NCBI GenBank assembly: GCA_963786225.1
Contig: CAWAYQ010000006.1
Location: 1 to 64,000 of the forward strand
DNA length: 64,000 nucleotides
Source: Flaviflagellibacter sp963786225
GTDB taxonomy: Bacteria; Pseudomonadota; Alphaproteobacteria; Rhizobiales; Methylopilaceae
Direction of reading: 5' to 3'
Below are positions 18,273 to 27,968 of the stretch, piece after piece. The translations under genes were made by a program, and so were the position numbers. Position 1 is the first letter of the stretch, and the number at the start of each line of letters is the position of its first letter. Under the pieces are notes generated by a model. It was not told the origin of the DNA and made no database searches. It saw only the letters and a list, made by a program, of their open reading frames with translations.

Positions 18273-18445
18273 AAGCGTCGGCGCACCTTCGCGTAGAGAT
18301 AGGCCGCCACCGCGGCGGCCAGCCCGGCAGCGATCGCAAAGAACAGAATGATGACGCCGATCGCGCCGAACACCGCTTGCAGCGTGTCCCAGAACCCGAC
18401 ATTTGCGATCAGGATCGCGAGAAGAACGAGAATGAGGATCGGCAT
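18269..18445 (-). CDS. Small membrane protein, 58 residues
   Basis: Small ORF with features of a real gene. It starts MPILILVLLAILIANVGFW, has two hydrophobic segments (the second VFGAIGVIILFFAIAAGLAA), and ends with the basic tail YAKVRRRF, the positive-inside pattern of a two-span inner-membrane protein. GGAGAT lies 8 bases before the ATG. Its stop overlaps the DUF2244 stop, tail-to-tail. I do not recognise a named family. Function is unknown. Confidence 0.7.
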   Translation of the reverse strand: MPILILVLLAILIANVGFWDTLQAVFGAIGVIILFFAIAAGLAAAVAAYLYAKVRRRF

Positions 18446-18648
18446 GTTCTTGATCTCCGCCCGGGGTGAAGCTTAACGCGAAAGCATGGTTTTCGGCACC
18501 ATGTCGCCAAGCCCTTAACCGTCCTTAACCTTCCTGCGACGCGAAAGCCCGGCGCGGCCCTTCAAGGGCACGCCGTTCAATACCAAGGATGCCGCAGCCC
18601 TTCCGGCCGCGCTTTTTGCGTGCGTCAGGGGTGCGGCGCGCGGTGTCA

Positions 18649-18676
18649 TTGATTTTTCGCGCTCGATCAATATGGT
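18649..18676 (+). promoter_or_regulatory. Candidate sigma-70-type promoter for typA
   Basis: TTGATT and TATGGT separated by 16 bases, about 80 bases before the typA start, in an otherwise empty 300-bp gap (18446-18753). The match is only moderate in this GC-rich genome. I see no other clear feature in this gap. Confidence 0.35.
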
Positions 18677-18753
18677 GCGCCCCAAATCGCACACGGCTGG
18701 CCCCAAATGCGACCGCATTCGAGCGGCGGGCGGCCCTATATGGATTCACTGTG

Positions 18754-20579
18754 ATGAAAATGCGCAATGTGGCGATCATCGCCCACGTCGACCATGGCAA
18801 AACGACCCTTGTCGACGAGCTTCTGAAGCAGTCCGGTTCCTACCGCGAAAACCAGCGCGTCGCTGAGCGTGTCATGGATTCGAACGAGCTCGAAAAAGAG
18901 CGCGGCATCACCATCCTGGCCAAGGCGACCTCGATCGTCTGGAAGGACACCCGCATCAACATCGTCGATACCCCCGGCCACGCCGATTTCGGCGGCGAGG
19001 TCGAGCGCATCCTGAACATGGTGGACAGCGCGATCGTCCTCGTCGACGCCGCCGAAGGCCCGATGCCCCAGACCAAGTTCGTGGTCGGCAAGGCACTTGA
19101 AGGTCGGACTTCGCCCGATCGTCGTGATCAACAAGATCGACCGCTCCGACGCCCGCCCGACGGAAGTCGTCAACGAGGTGTTCGACCTGTTTGCAGCCCT
19201 CGACGCGACCGACGAGCAGCTCGATTTCCCGATCCTCTACGGCTCCGGCCGTTCCGGCTGGATGGCCACGGCGCCGGAAGGCCCGTCCGACCAGGGCATG
19301 GCGCCGCTGCTCGATCTGGTGCTCAAGCACGTTCCGGAGCCGACGATCCACGCCGACACCCAGTTCCGCATGATCGGCACCCTCCTGGAAGCCAATCCCG
19401 TTCCTCGGCCGCATGATCACCGGACGCATCACGTCGGGCTCGATCAAGCCGAACCAGACGATCAAGGTGCTCGGCCAGGACGGCAAGGTCGTCGACCAGG
19501 GCCGCGTCTCGAAGATCCTCGCCTTCCGCGGCATCGAGCGCACGCCGATCGACGAAGGCTTCGCCGGCGACATCGTCGCCATTGCCGGCCTCCAGAAGGG
19601 CACCGTCGCCGACACGTTCTGCGATCTGACCGTCACCGAGCCGCTGAAGGCGCAGCCGATCGATCCGCCGACCGTCACCATGTCCTTCATCGTCAACGAC
19701 AGCCCGCTCGCCGGCACCGAAGGCGACAAGGTCACGAGCCGCGTCATCCGCGACCGTCTGCTCAAGGAAGCCGAAGGCAATGTCGCGCTGAAGATCGAGG
19801 AAGCGGCCGACAAGGATTCGTTCTTCGTCTCCGGCCGCGGCGAGCTTCAGCTGTCGGTCCTGATCGAGACCATGCGCCGCGAGGGCTTCGAGCTCTCGAT
19901 CTCGCGGCCGCGCGTCGTGCTGCAGCAGAGCGAGAACGGCCAGACGCTCGAGCCGATCGAAGAGGTCGTGATCGACGTCGACGAGGAGCATTCCGGCGTC
20001 GTCGTCCAGAAGATGTCCGAGCGCCGCGGCGAGATGCTGGAAATGAAGCCGTCGGGCGGCAACCGGCTCCGCCTCGTCTTCCGCGCACCGACCCGCGGCC
20101 TGATCGGCTACCAGGCCGACCTGATGACCGATACGCGCGGCACCGCGATCATGAACCGGCTGTTCCACGCCTACGAACCCTACAAGGGCGACATCGCCGG
20201 CCGCCGCAACGGCGTCCTGATCTCGAACCTGCCGGGCGAGGCCGTCGCCTACGCGCTGTGGAACCTCGAAGATCGCGGCCCGATGATGATCGAGCCCGGC
20301 TGGAAGGTCTATCAGGGCATGATCGTCGGCGAGCACACCCGCGACAACGATCTCGAAGTGAACGTGCTCAAGGGCAAGCAGCTCACCAACATCCGCACCA
20401 CGTCGAAGGACGAGGCCGTGCGCCTGACGCCGCCGATCAAGATGACGCTCGAGCGCGCGCTGACCTACATCCAGGACGACGAGCGCGTCGAGGTGACGCC
20501 GAAGTCGATCCGCTTGCGCAAGGTTCATCTCGATCCCAACGAGCGCAAGCGCTCGGAGAAGATAAAAGAAGCCGTCTGA
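18754..20579 (+). CDS. typA: Translational GTPase TypA/BipA, two frameshifts
   Basis: Ribosome-associated GTPase involved in 50S assembly and stress adaptation. The G domain has AHVDHGKTTLVDELL (P-loop), RGITILAKAT (switch I), DTPGHADFGGEVERI and, after repair, VINKIDR. Domain II, the EF-G-like domains (SGRGELQLSVLIETMRREGF) and the TypA-specific C terminus (YKGDIAGRRNGVLISNLPGE; LTNIRTTSKDE) follow. Extra bases near 19097 and 19398 interrupt the frame; repair gives KALKVGLRPIVVINK and EANPFLGRMITGRI. The ATG at 18754 gives MKMRNVAIIAHVDHG, as expected. It is a typical length of about 607 residues. Confidence 0.96.
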
Positions 20580-20592
20580 CTTCGCACGGATA

Positions 20593-20617
20593 CCGCCATC
20601 GGTTAGGCTGATGGCGG
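20593..20617. repeat. Hairpin between typA and mprF
   Basis: Perfect 8-bp inverted repeat CCGCCATC / GATGGCGG with a 9-base loop, 13 bases after the typA stop. It has no T-run, so it may stabilise the mRNA end or be a rho-type boundary; termination is not assured. Confidence 0.45.
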
Positions 20618-20650
20618 GTTCATTCCGGAACGGCGAACGGGTTCGCGCGT

Positions 20651-23262
20651 ATGACGGTGTTCCAGGATACCGCGCCGACTGAACCGGGCGACGAACGCCC
20701 GGCTTTCTTCTCATTTGCCCGGCTCGGGCGCTGGCGCCATCCGCTCATCGCCTTGAGCTCCGCGGCGATCCTCGCCGTGGTCTTGACGGCCCTGACCAAG
20801 CTCGCCGGCGAGGTCACTTACGCGGACGTCGTGCGCGAACTGCGCGGCTACGCCGTGGAGCGCGGTTGCCGCGGCGGTCCTGTTCACGGCGCTCAGCTTC
20901 GTCGCGACGTCGTTCTACGACCTGACGGCCCTCGCCTATATCGACAAATCGCGCCCCTGGCCTCAGGTCGCTCTCACCTCGTTCTTCGCGTTCGCGGTTG
21001 GCAATATCGCAGGTTTCGGCCCGCTGACCGCCGGCGCCATACGCTATCGCTTCTATTCCGCGCTCGGTCTCGACGCCGGGGATGTCGCCAAGGTCGTCGC
21101 GTTTGTCGCCGCCACGTTCGGCATCGGGATCACCGCCGTCACCAGCATCGGCCTCATCGTTATGGCGGAGGAGACCGCGGCGCCCCTCGGCCTGCCGCCC
21201 GGTCTCCTGCGTGGCATCGGCCTCGCCGGCGTGCTGTTCATTGCGCTCCTGGCGCTGGCTTCGGCCCGAGGCCACGGAATCCGTCTGGGGCGGTTCACCC
21301 TCATGGCCCCGCCACCGCGGATGTTCGCCACCCAGATCGCGGCGGCCGGCGTGGATATTTTCTGCGCGGGGACCGCGCTGTGGCTGCTGCTGCCCGAGAC
21401 CTCCTTCTCGCTGCCGGGCTTCGTTGCGATTTACGCGGTCGCCGTCGGGCTCGGCCTGCTGAGCCATGTTCCGGGTGGCATCGGCGTGTTCGAAGCCGTC
21501 ATCGTCGGCGTCGCGGGCCGGAATGCGCCGGTCGATCAGGTGCTCGGCGCACTGATCCTCTTTCGAGCCGTCTATTACGTTCTGCCGCTGATGCTCGCCG
21601 CTCTGGCCGCGAGCGTTCTCGAAGCGCGCAAGATCGCGACCGGTCCGCTGGCGCAGGTCGCGCGCGCGGGGGCACACCTTGCGCCGCCTGTCCTGTCGGC
21701 GCTGACATTCGTTGTCGGCACGATTCTCATCCTGTCCAGCGTCACGCCCGCGAGCACCGGCGCCCTCGATTTTCTGTCCGGCCTGGTCCCGCTGCCGATC
21801 CTCGAAGGCGCGCATTTCCTGGCAAGCGTGCTGGGCCTCTTCCTTCTCGTCATTGCGCGCGGGCCTCGCCTTCCGGCTGGACGGTGCGTGGTGGGCGGCC
21901 ATGATCGCGATTGCCGCCGCGGCCGTGCTGTCGCTGCTGAAGGCGGTCGCGTTGATCGAGGCCGTGCTTCTCGTTTTCCTTGCCTGCGGACTCCTGGCGA
22001 CGCGCCGCGAATTCTTCCGTCCTTCCTCCCTGACTCGGCACGCGCTCTCGCCGGTCTGGATGGCCGCGATCTTCACCATTCTCATCACTGCTTTCGCCGT
22101 TCTGACCTTCGCCTATAGCGAAGTGAGTTACGCCGACGAACTCTGGTGGCAGTTCGAGTTTTCGGACGAGGCGCCGCGCAGCCTGCGCGCGCTTCTCGGC
22201 GTCGCGCTCAGTGCCGGTTTCATCGCGGTCTGGAGCCTCATCCGCCACGCCCGCGCGCCGACTTCCAAGCCGACGCCGGACGACATCGCGCGGGCTATCG
22301 CGATCGTCGAAACCCAGGACCACGCCGATGCCAATCTGGCGCGCATGGGCGACAAGGCATTGATGTTCTCAGCCGACGAGCGGGCTTTCATCATGTATGC
22401 GGTGCAGGCGAACTCCTGGGTCGCGCTGTTCGATCCGGTCGGCCCTCGGGACGCCTGGCCGGAACTGATCTGGCGCTTCGTCGAAACCGCGCGCGAGGCG
22501 GGCGGCCGCGCGGTGTTCTACCAGGTGGAAGCCGACAATCTCGCGCTCTACGCCGATTCCGGGCTGCAGGCATTCAAGCTCGGGGAAGAGGCGCTGCTCG
22601 ATCTGACCAGCTTCGATCTCACAGGGTCTCGCCGGTCAGGCCTCCGACAGAGCTACAACCGCGCCCAGCGCGCCGGCCTTCATTTCGAGTTCGTCGCGCA
22701 GCCGGATGTCGCGGAGCTCTACGACGACCTCGCCCGCATTTCCGCCTCGTGGCTCGAACATCACAGTGCACGCGAAAAGCGCTTTTCGCTCGGCGCGTTC
22801 AATCGCGATTACGTCCTGTCGCAGCCGGTCGCGGTGCTGAAGCGTGAGGGCCGCGTGCTCGCATTCGCCACCGTGATGACGACCGCGACGCACGAGGAGG
22901 CGACGGTTGATCTGATGCGGTTTGCGCCCGATGCGCCGAACGCCGCGATGGAGTTCCTGTTCGTCTCGCTCTGCCTGCATTTCAAGGAACAGGGCTTCCG
23001 GTGTTTCTCGCTCGGCATGGCCCCTTTGTCCGGGTTGTCGGATCGCCGCGCCGCGCCGCTTTGGCACAAGATCGGGAGAACGATGTTCGAGCACGGCGAG
23101 CGGTTCTACAACTTCCGCGGGCTTCGCGCGTTCAAGGAGAAGTTCCGGCCCGAATGGCGACCGCGTTATCTCGCCGTCCCCGGCGGTATCGAACCCGCGC
23201 TGGCGCTGGCCGACACAGCCGCCCTGATCGGCGGCGGGCTCAAGGGAGTTCTGGGCAAATGA
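20651..23262 (+). CDS. mprF: Bifunctional phosphatidylglycerol lysyltransferase/flippase MprF (LpiA), two frameshifts
   Basis: Adds lysine from Lys-tRNA to phosphatidylglycerol and flips the product, lowering negative surface charge. After repair the protein is about 870 residues. A long polytopic N-terminal part has about 14 hydrophobic segments (for example FGPLTAGAIRYRFYSALGL and LSHVPGGIGVFEAVIVGVAG). The C-terminal cytosolic synthase (DUF2156) has MGDKALMFSADERAFIMYAV, GSRRSGLRQSYNRAQRAGL and YNFRGLRAFKEKFRPEWRPR. Extra Gs near 20855 and 21862 shift the frame; repairs give GYAWSAVAAAVL and ARGLAFRLDGAWW. It overlaps acvB by 4 bp. Known homologues are lpiA of rhizobia, induced by acid. 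Confidence 0.93.
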
Positions 23263-24584
23263 AGCCGCTCACCGTCATCGCCGCTTTGCTCACTTTGTGC
23301 GGAACCGTGGATGCGCAGCAGCAGCAGGCACCCAAATTCGAGACCGGACAATTCGGCAACGCGACGATCCTCAAACCGGACGGCGCGGCGCACGGCGTCG
23401 TCTTTCTGTTCTCCGGCGCGGCAGGCTGGAGCGATGCGGAGACGTCCGCCGCGCAGCAATTGCAGGAGGCCGGCGCTTTTGTCGTCGAAGCCGATCTCAA
23501 ATCCTATACCGCACGGCTGAACGCCGACGACGGCGAATGCCTCTATCTCGTCAGCGATATCGAGGCCATCAGCTATCAACTGCAGCGCTCCGCCGGCACG
23601 CAGACCTATCGTTCGCCGGTTATTGCCGGCTTCGGCGCGGGCGGCGGCCTCGTCCTGTCGATCGCGCAGCAGACGCCGGCGGCAACAGTGGGCCGCGTCA
23701 TTGCCGTGGACCCCGTCCCGGCGCCGAGCTTCTCCAAGCCGCTCTGCGGTCTCGACCGCGCGGTTCCGGACGTCGGCGTCGACGAAGTGGTGGCGCGCTT
23801 TACGCCCGCCGCGACGCAGGCCGGCCGTGACTTGGTCGCGGCCCTCATCAAAAAGGGCGTCACGATCGACGCCGAGGACAGTCCGGACACGCCTGTCGCC
23901 ACCCTGGTCGACAGTGTCGGCGTCGGTCAGGATGTGCAGCCGCCGGCCACGGGCGCCGGGCGGCTTTCCGCCATACCCCTTGTCGAACTGCCGACCGGCG
24001 GAAAGGCCGACACGCTCGCCGTGGTCTATTCCGGCGATGGCGGATGGCGCGATCTCGACAAAACCATCGCCGAGAACTTCCAGGCGCAGGGCGTACCGAC
24101 AATCGGTGTGGATTCGCTGCGCTATTTCTGGTCGCACAAGACGCCCGCCGAAACCGCATCCGATCTTGCGCTCATAATCGAGTCCTATGGCAAGCGCTGG
24201 GGCACCAAGCGCGTCATTCTGATCGGCTATTCCTTCGGCGCCGACATCCTGCCCGAAACCTACAATTCCCTTCCCGCCGCGACGAAAGCCGCAGTTCGCC
24301 AGATTTCCCTTCTTGGCCTCACGGACTCGGGCGAATTCGAGATTTCGGTCGAAGGCTGGCTCGGCGGATCGAGTGGCCATACGCGGGCCGTTCTGCCTCA
24401 GGTTGAGCGCATCGATCCGAAACTGTTGCAGTGTTTCGAGGGTCGCGAGGAAGACGACACCGAATGCCCCAAGCTCAAAGCTCTTGGCGCCGAGATCGTC
24501 ACCACCGACGGCGGCCACCATTTCGACGGTGATTACGACGCTATTGCCGCGAAGATCCTGGAAGGCATGAAGCGGCGCGGATGA
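23259..24584 (+). CDS. acvB: AcvB/VirJ-family periplasmic hydrolase
   Basis: A 441-residue secreted protein: the N-terminal signal MKPLTVIAALLTLCGTVDAQ is followed by two related alpha/beta hydrolase-like halves. The C-terminal half has YSGDGGWRDLDKTIAENFQ, then GYSFGADILPETYN with the nucleophile serine, and DGGHHFDGDYDAI with the catalytic-type His. Family knowledge: AcvB of Agrobacterium removes lysine from lysyl-phosphatidylglycerol and is co-transcribed with lpiA. The 4-bp overlap with mprF fits this exactly, giving a synthesis/turnover pair for the aminoacylated lipid. The gap to 24708 holds a GC-rich hairpin-prone stretch but no gene. Confidence 0.88.
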   Translation: MKPLTVIAALLTLCGTVDAQQQQAPKFETGQFGNATILKPDGAAHGVVFLFSGAAGWSDAETSAAQQLQEAGAFVVEADLKSYTARLNADDGECLYLVSDIEAISYQLQRSAGTQTYRSPVIAGFGAGGGLVLSIAQQTPAATVGRVIAVDPVPAPSFSKPLCGLDRAVPDVGVDEVVARFTPAATQAGRDLVAALIKKGVTIDAEDSPDTPVATLVDSVGVGQDVQPPATGAGRLSAIPLVELPTGGKADTLAVVYSGDGGWRDLDKTIAENFQAQGVPTIGVDSLRYFWSHKTPAETASDLALIIESYGKRWGTKRVILIGYSFGADILPETYNSLPAATKAAVRQISLLGLTDSGEFEISVEGWLGGSSGHTRAVLPQVERIDPKLLQCFEGREEDDTECPKLKALGAEIVTTDGGHHFDGDYDAIAAKILEGMKRRG

Positions 24585-24708
24585 AATTTTCGCGGGGGCG
24601 TTGAACCCGCTGGCCGCCGCGCCCGACCAATGAACATGCGCCGTCCCCTCCCCGGCGCGTCTATCAGGGCCGGGCGCCGCTTCCCCCGTGGCGACCCGGC
24701 CCGATTTT

Positions 24709-25692
24709 TCAAAGCCCCTCGAACAGAGCCGTCGACAGATAGCGTTCCGCAAAACTCGGAATGATGACGACGATGTTTTTTCCGGCCATGTCCGGGCGTG
24801 ACCCGACTTCAAGGGCCGCAGCAACCGCCGCGCCCGACGAAATGCCGACTGGAATACCCTCGATCTTGGCCACCCGGCGCGCGGTATCGAAAGCGGTCTG
24901 GTTTCCGACCGTCACCACTTCGTCGATGATCGTGCGGTCGAGCACGTCGGGAATGAAGCCCGCGCCGATGCCCTGGATTTTATGCGGTCCCGGCGCACCG
25001 CCCGACAGGACCGGGGAATCTTCCGGCTCGACCGCGATCATGCGCACGTTCGGATTCTTCTTCTTCAGCACCGTGCCAACGCCTGTGATCGTGCCGCCCG
25101 TGCCGACACCCGAGATCACCGCATCGACATTGCCCTGGGTGTCGTTCCAGATTTCTTCGGCCGTCGTGGCGCGATGGATCGCCGGGTTTGCGAGATGCTT
25201 GAACTGCTGCGGCATCACCGAACCCGGGATTTCCTGAAGCAGCTCTTCGGCCTTGGCGACCGCGCCCTTCATGCCCTTCGGCCCTTCGGTAAGAACGAGT
25301 TCGGCGCCGAGCAAAGCCAGCATTTTGCGGCGCTCGATCGACATGGTTTCCGGCATGACGAGGATGAGGCGGTAGCCGCGCGCGGCAGCGACGAAGGCGA
25401 GCGCGATTCCGGTGTTGCCCGATGTCGGCTCGATCAAAGTGCCGCCCGGCTTCAGCGCGCCCGCTTCCTCCAGCGCGTCCACCATTGCAACGCCGATTCG
25501 GTCTTTCACGCTGGCGATGGGGTTGAAGAATTCGAGCTTGGCCAGAAGATTGGCCTTCACCCCCCGCTCGGCGGCAATCCGGTTCAGCCGGACCAGCGGC
25601 GTGTTGCCGATCGTCTCGGTGATGGAATCGTAGATGACGCCGCGACCCGCGAACTGGGTCGCCTTGGGCGCTCTGGCGGCGAACTGGGGCAT
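24709..25692 (-). CDS. cysK: Cysteine synthase A (O-acetylserine sulfhydrylase)
   Basis: PLP enzyme that makes cysteine from O-acetylserine and sulfide. The 327-residue protein has ITETIGNTPLVRLNR, the PLP lysine in NPIASVKDRIGVAM, the substrate loop PTSGNTGIALAFVAAARG and the phosphate-binding GVGTGGTITGVGTVL. The serine of GISSGAAVAAAL binds the pyridine ring. The ATG at 25692, not the longer reading starting at 25758, is chosen because GGGAGG lies 6 bases before it. The upstream region holds a perfect palindrome, and an Rrf2-type regulator gene sits just beyond it, so sulfur-responsive control is likely. Confidence 0.96.
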   Translation of the reverse strand: MPQFAARAPKATQFAGRGVIYDSITETIGNTPLVRLNRIAAERGVKANLLAKLEFFNPIASVKDRIGVAMVDALEEAGALKPGGTLIEPTSGNTGIALAFVAAARGYRLILVMPETMSIERRKMLALLGAELVLTEGPKGMKGAVAKAEELLQEIPGSVMPQQFKHLANPAIHRATTAEEIWNDTQGNVDAVISGVGTGGTITGVGTVLKKKNPNVRMIAVEPEDSPVLSGGAPGPHKIQGIGAGFIPDVLDRTIIDEVVTVGNQTAFDTARRVAKIEGIPVGISSGAAVAAALEVGSRPDMAGKNIVVIIPSFAERYLSTALFEGL

Positions 25693-25709
25693 GTCGAACC
25701 TCCCGGCAG

Positions 25710-25736
25710 CTTTGTGTATCCTGGGTCTACACAAAG
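25710..25736. promoter_or_regulatory. Perfect palindrome upstream of cysK, candidate Rrf2 operator
   Basis: CTTTGTGTA and TACACAAAG separated by 9 bases, with no mismatch, 18 bp before the cysK start. It lies between cysK and the Rrf2-family gene. The size and symmetry suit a dimeric winged-helix repressor. The link to the neighbouring regulator is inferred from position. Confidence 0.6.
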
Positions 25737-25794
25737 GCTGAACGGGGATTGGTTTCAAGCCCTAGCGCACGAATGTGCGTGCACGCCGTACCGG

Positions 25795-26262
25795 TCAGAT
25801 GTTGAAATCGTAGGTCGCCGCAGCCTCGCCGAACACGCGGCGGCTCTGCGCGTCGCGGCACAGATCGTCGACCGTGATTTCCTGCAGCTTCTCCAGGAAG
25901 ATTTCCGATGCCTGATCGATCGCCGGAACGACCACGTCGCGCACGAGCGCGGAAGGCTCGCCGCCCTCCTCGCCGTCCTTCAGTCCGTCGCCCACCGGCG
26001 CTGATGCCGAGGCCGCGCGAACGATATCGGCAAGCGTGATGCGGCGGCGTTCGCGCGCCAGCTCGTAGCCGCCGCGCGGACCGCGCACGCCCTTGAGAAT
26101 GCCCGAGCGAACGAGAACCTGGAGCAGGGTTTCGAGATGGCGCGGCGGCAGGCTGTGGCGCGCCGAAAGAGCTTTGGCGGCGATGGGCGCGGGGCGGGCG
26201 TGATAGGCGATATCGACCACAGCGGCGATCGCGAGCAGGCTGCGACGCGGGAGTAAATTCAT
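25795..26262 (-). CDS. Rrf2-family transcriptional regulator (CymR-like)
   Basis: A 155-residue winged-helix regulator. The family core is clear: LLAIAAVVDIAYHARPAPIA, then ALSARHSLPPRHLETLLQVL with the recognition helix, then ILKGVRGPRGGYELARERRR. It has only one cysteine in the C-terminal region (DLCRDA) and lacks the three-Cys cluster site of IscR, RirA or NsrR. In this it is like CymR, which in Firmicutes senses cysteine status through CysK. The gene is directly upstream of cysK on the same strand, with a palindrome between, and it overlaps the dut stop by 4 bp. Control of cysK is an inference. Confidence 0.85.
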   Translation of the reverse strand: MNLLPRRSLLAIAAVVDIAYHARPAPIAAKALSARHSLPPRHLETLLQVLVRSGILKGVRGPRGGYELARERRRITLADIVRAASASAPVGDGLKDGEEGGEPSALVRDVVVPAIDQASEIFLEKLQEITVDDLCRDAQSRRVFGEAAATYDFNI

Positions 26263-26735
26263 CCTTGGCCATCCCTCCGGCCGGTCCCAGTCGAGCCAAA
26301 GCCGCCAGCACCGCGTATTGTTTCGCTTATTACATCCGTCTCGTACAGATCGGCATCGGGGACTTCGGCCACGATCAGCTGCGCGATGCGCATACCTCTC
26401 GTGATCGTGAAATTCTCGCGACCGAGGTTGACGAGCAAGACCTGAACCTCACCGCGATAATCGGCGTCAATAGTGCCGGGGGCATTCAGAATCGTGACCC
26501 CATGCCGGAACGCAAGCCCCGAACGCGGCCTTACCTGGCCCTCATATCCCGGAGGGAGCTGAAGAATCAGCCCTGTGGGCACGAGACACCTCTCCCCCGG
26601 ACTTAAACCTAAAGGGGAATCTTCTTCAACAGCCGCGATGAGGTCGAACCCTGCCGCACCCTGAGTTTCCCGGGCCGGAAGCGGCAGTCCCTCGGCATGC
26701 GGCAGACGTGTGACTGCAACCTTCAATCTTGCCAT
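26259..26735 (-). CDS. dut: Deoxyuridine 5'-triphosphate nucleotidohydrolase
   Basis: Trimeric dUTPase that hydrolyses dUTP to dUMP, keeping uracil out of DNA and feeding dTMP synthesis. The five motifs are visible: AAGFDLIAA, PRSGLAFRHG, GTIDADYRGEVQVLLVN, RIAQLIV and the C-terminal GAGGFGSTG. It is 158 residues from ATG 26735 (MARLKVAVTRLPHAEG). A longer in-frame reading reaches back into coaBC but lacks support. It overlaps both neighbours by 1-4 bp, in the order coaBC-dut-rrf2, so it is probably co-transcribed. Confidence 0.96.
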   Translation of the reverse strand: MARLKVAVTRLPHAEGLPLPARETQGAAGFDLIAAVEEDSPLGLSPGERCLVPTGLILQLPPGYEGQVRPRSGLAFRHGVTILNAPGTIDADYRGEVQVLLVNLGRENFTITRGMRIAQLIVAEVPDADLYETDVISETIRGAGGFGSTGTGRRDGQG

Positions 26736-27943
26736 CAGAGCAGGCTCGCCAGCCGCGTGATCAACCTGCGCGCGACCTCGTCCTTGGGAAGCGGCGGCCA
26801 GGCTTCGACGCCTGCAACCGTAACGAGCTGAACGGAATTGCATCCGCCTCCCATAATCCCTGTGGACGGCGAAACGTCATTGGCCACGATCAGGTCGCAG
26901 CCCTTCCGCGCGAGCTTGGCCCGGGCGTTTTCCACGACATCCTGGGTTTCCGCGGCGAAGCCGACAACGAGCATGGGGCGATCTTTCGTGCGCCCGGCCA
27001 CCTTGGCCAGTATGTCGGGATTTTCGACGAGAGCGAGTGTCGGCGGGCTCTTGCCCTTCTTCATCTTGGCCGTGCTCGCATCCGCCACCCGCCAGTCGGC
27101 AACGGCTGCGGCGAATATCGCAATATCGACCGGCAGCGCTTTTTCGACGGCGCGCATCATTTCCTCGGCGGTCTCGACGTGGACGACGGTAGGACCGGCC
27201 GGGTCCGGTATGGACACTGGGCCGGAGACAAGAGTGACGTCGGCCCCCGCCCGCGCCGCGGCGGCGGCGATGGCATGACCCTGGCGACCCGACGAACGAT
27301 TGGCAATCATCCGCACCGGGTCGATCGGCTCATGCGTCGGCCCGGACGTGACGAGGACGCGCCGGCCTTTGAGCGGCTGCTCGCCTCCCGCCAGCAGCGC
27401 TTCGGCCGCGGCCGCGATGTCCAGCGGCTCGGCCATGCGGCCGAGCCCGCTTTCGCCGCGCTCGGCCATGGCGCCCTCGGTCGGGCCGACAATATGCACA
27501 CCGTCTTGGCTAAGCCGCGCCACATTGCGCTGCGTCGCGGGGTGCGCCCACATGCGCGGATTCATAGCCGGAGCGGCGAGGATCGGTTTATCGGTTGCGA
27601 GCAGGGCGGTCGAGGCGAGATCGTTTGCAAGACCGTTCGCCATCTTCGCCAGAAGATCGGCGGTCGCGGGCGCGATCAGAACGAGATCGGTGTCCCGGGC
27701 GAGACGGATATGGCCGATGTCCTGCTCGTCCGCGAGATCGAAGAGATTGGTAAAGACGCGCTCTCCCGTAAGGGCGCCGACCGCGAGGGGCGTCACGAAC
27801 TCCGCGCCCGCAGGGGTCAGGATCGCGCGCACGACGGCGCCGCGCTCCTTCAGGCGGCGCACGAGATCGAGACTCTTATAGGCCGCGATACCGCCGCCTA
27901 TAATGAGGAGAATGCGTTGGTCTTTCAACACCTTGTCCATCAT
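26735..27943 (-). CDS. coaBC: Bifunctional phosphopantothenoylcysteine decarboxylase / phosphopantothenate-cysteine ligase
   Basis: Catalyses two steps of coenzyme A synthesis. The CoaC flavoprotein part has ILLIIGGGIAAYKSLDLVRR, the active-site-type His in HIRLARDTD, and PAMNPRMWAHPATQRN. The CoaB ligase part has VLVTSGPTHEPIDPVRMIAN, ANRSSGRQGHAIA and, later, ANDVSPSTGIMGG. The 402-residue length is usual. Two adjacent ATGs (27943 and 27940) are possible; no strong ribosome site helps. It ends in an ATGA overlap with dut and lies downstream of ubiB, a gene order common in Alphaproteobacteria. Confidence 0.96.
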   Translation of the reverse strand: MMDKVLKDQRILLIIGGGIAAYKSLDLVRRLKERGAVVRAILTPAGAEFVTPLAVGALTGERVFTNLFDLADEQDIGHIRLARDTDLVLIAPATADLLAKMANGLANDLASTALLATDKPILAAPAMNPRMWAHPATQRNVARLSQDGVHIVGPTEGAMAERGESGLGRMAEPLDIAAAAEALLAGGEQPLKGRRVLVTSGPTHEPIDPVRMIANRSSGRQGHAIAAAAARAGADVTLVSGPVSIPDPAGPTVVHVETAEEMMRAVEKALPVDIAIFAAAVADWRVADASTAKMKKGKSPPTLALVENPDILAKVAGRTKDRPMLVVGFAAETQDVVENARAKLARKGCDLIVANDVSPSTGIMGGGCNSVQLVTVAGVEAWPPLPKDEVARRLITRLASLL

Positions 27944-27968
27944 TCGTGGGTCGCCGTACGGCGCTTCA

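Noticed and set aside
8943..20579. Programmed ribosomal frameshifting to explain breaks in pheS, pheT and typA
   Set aside because: There is no shared slippery heptamer or stimulatory structure, some genes would need two or three events, and homologues are read without shifts. Base errors are simpler.
24585..24708. A riboswitch or structured RNA between acvB and cysK
   Set aside because: The gap is GC-rich and can fold, but the genes converge on it, so it is a 3' region; no riboswitch core was recognised.
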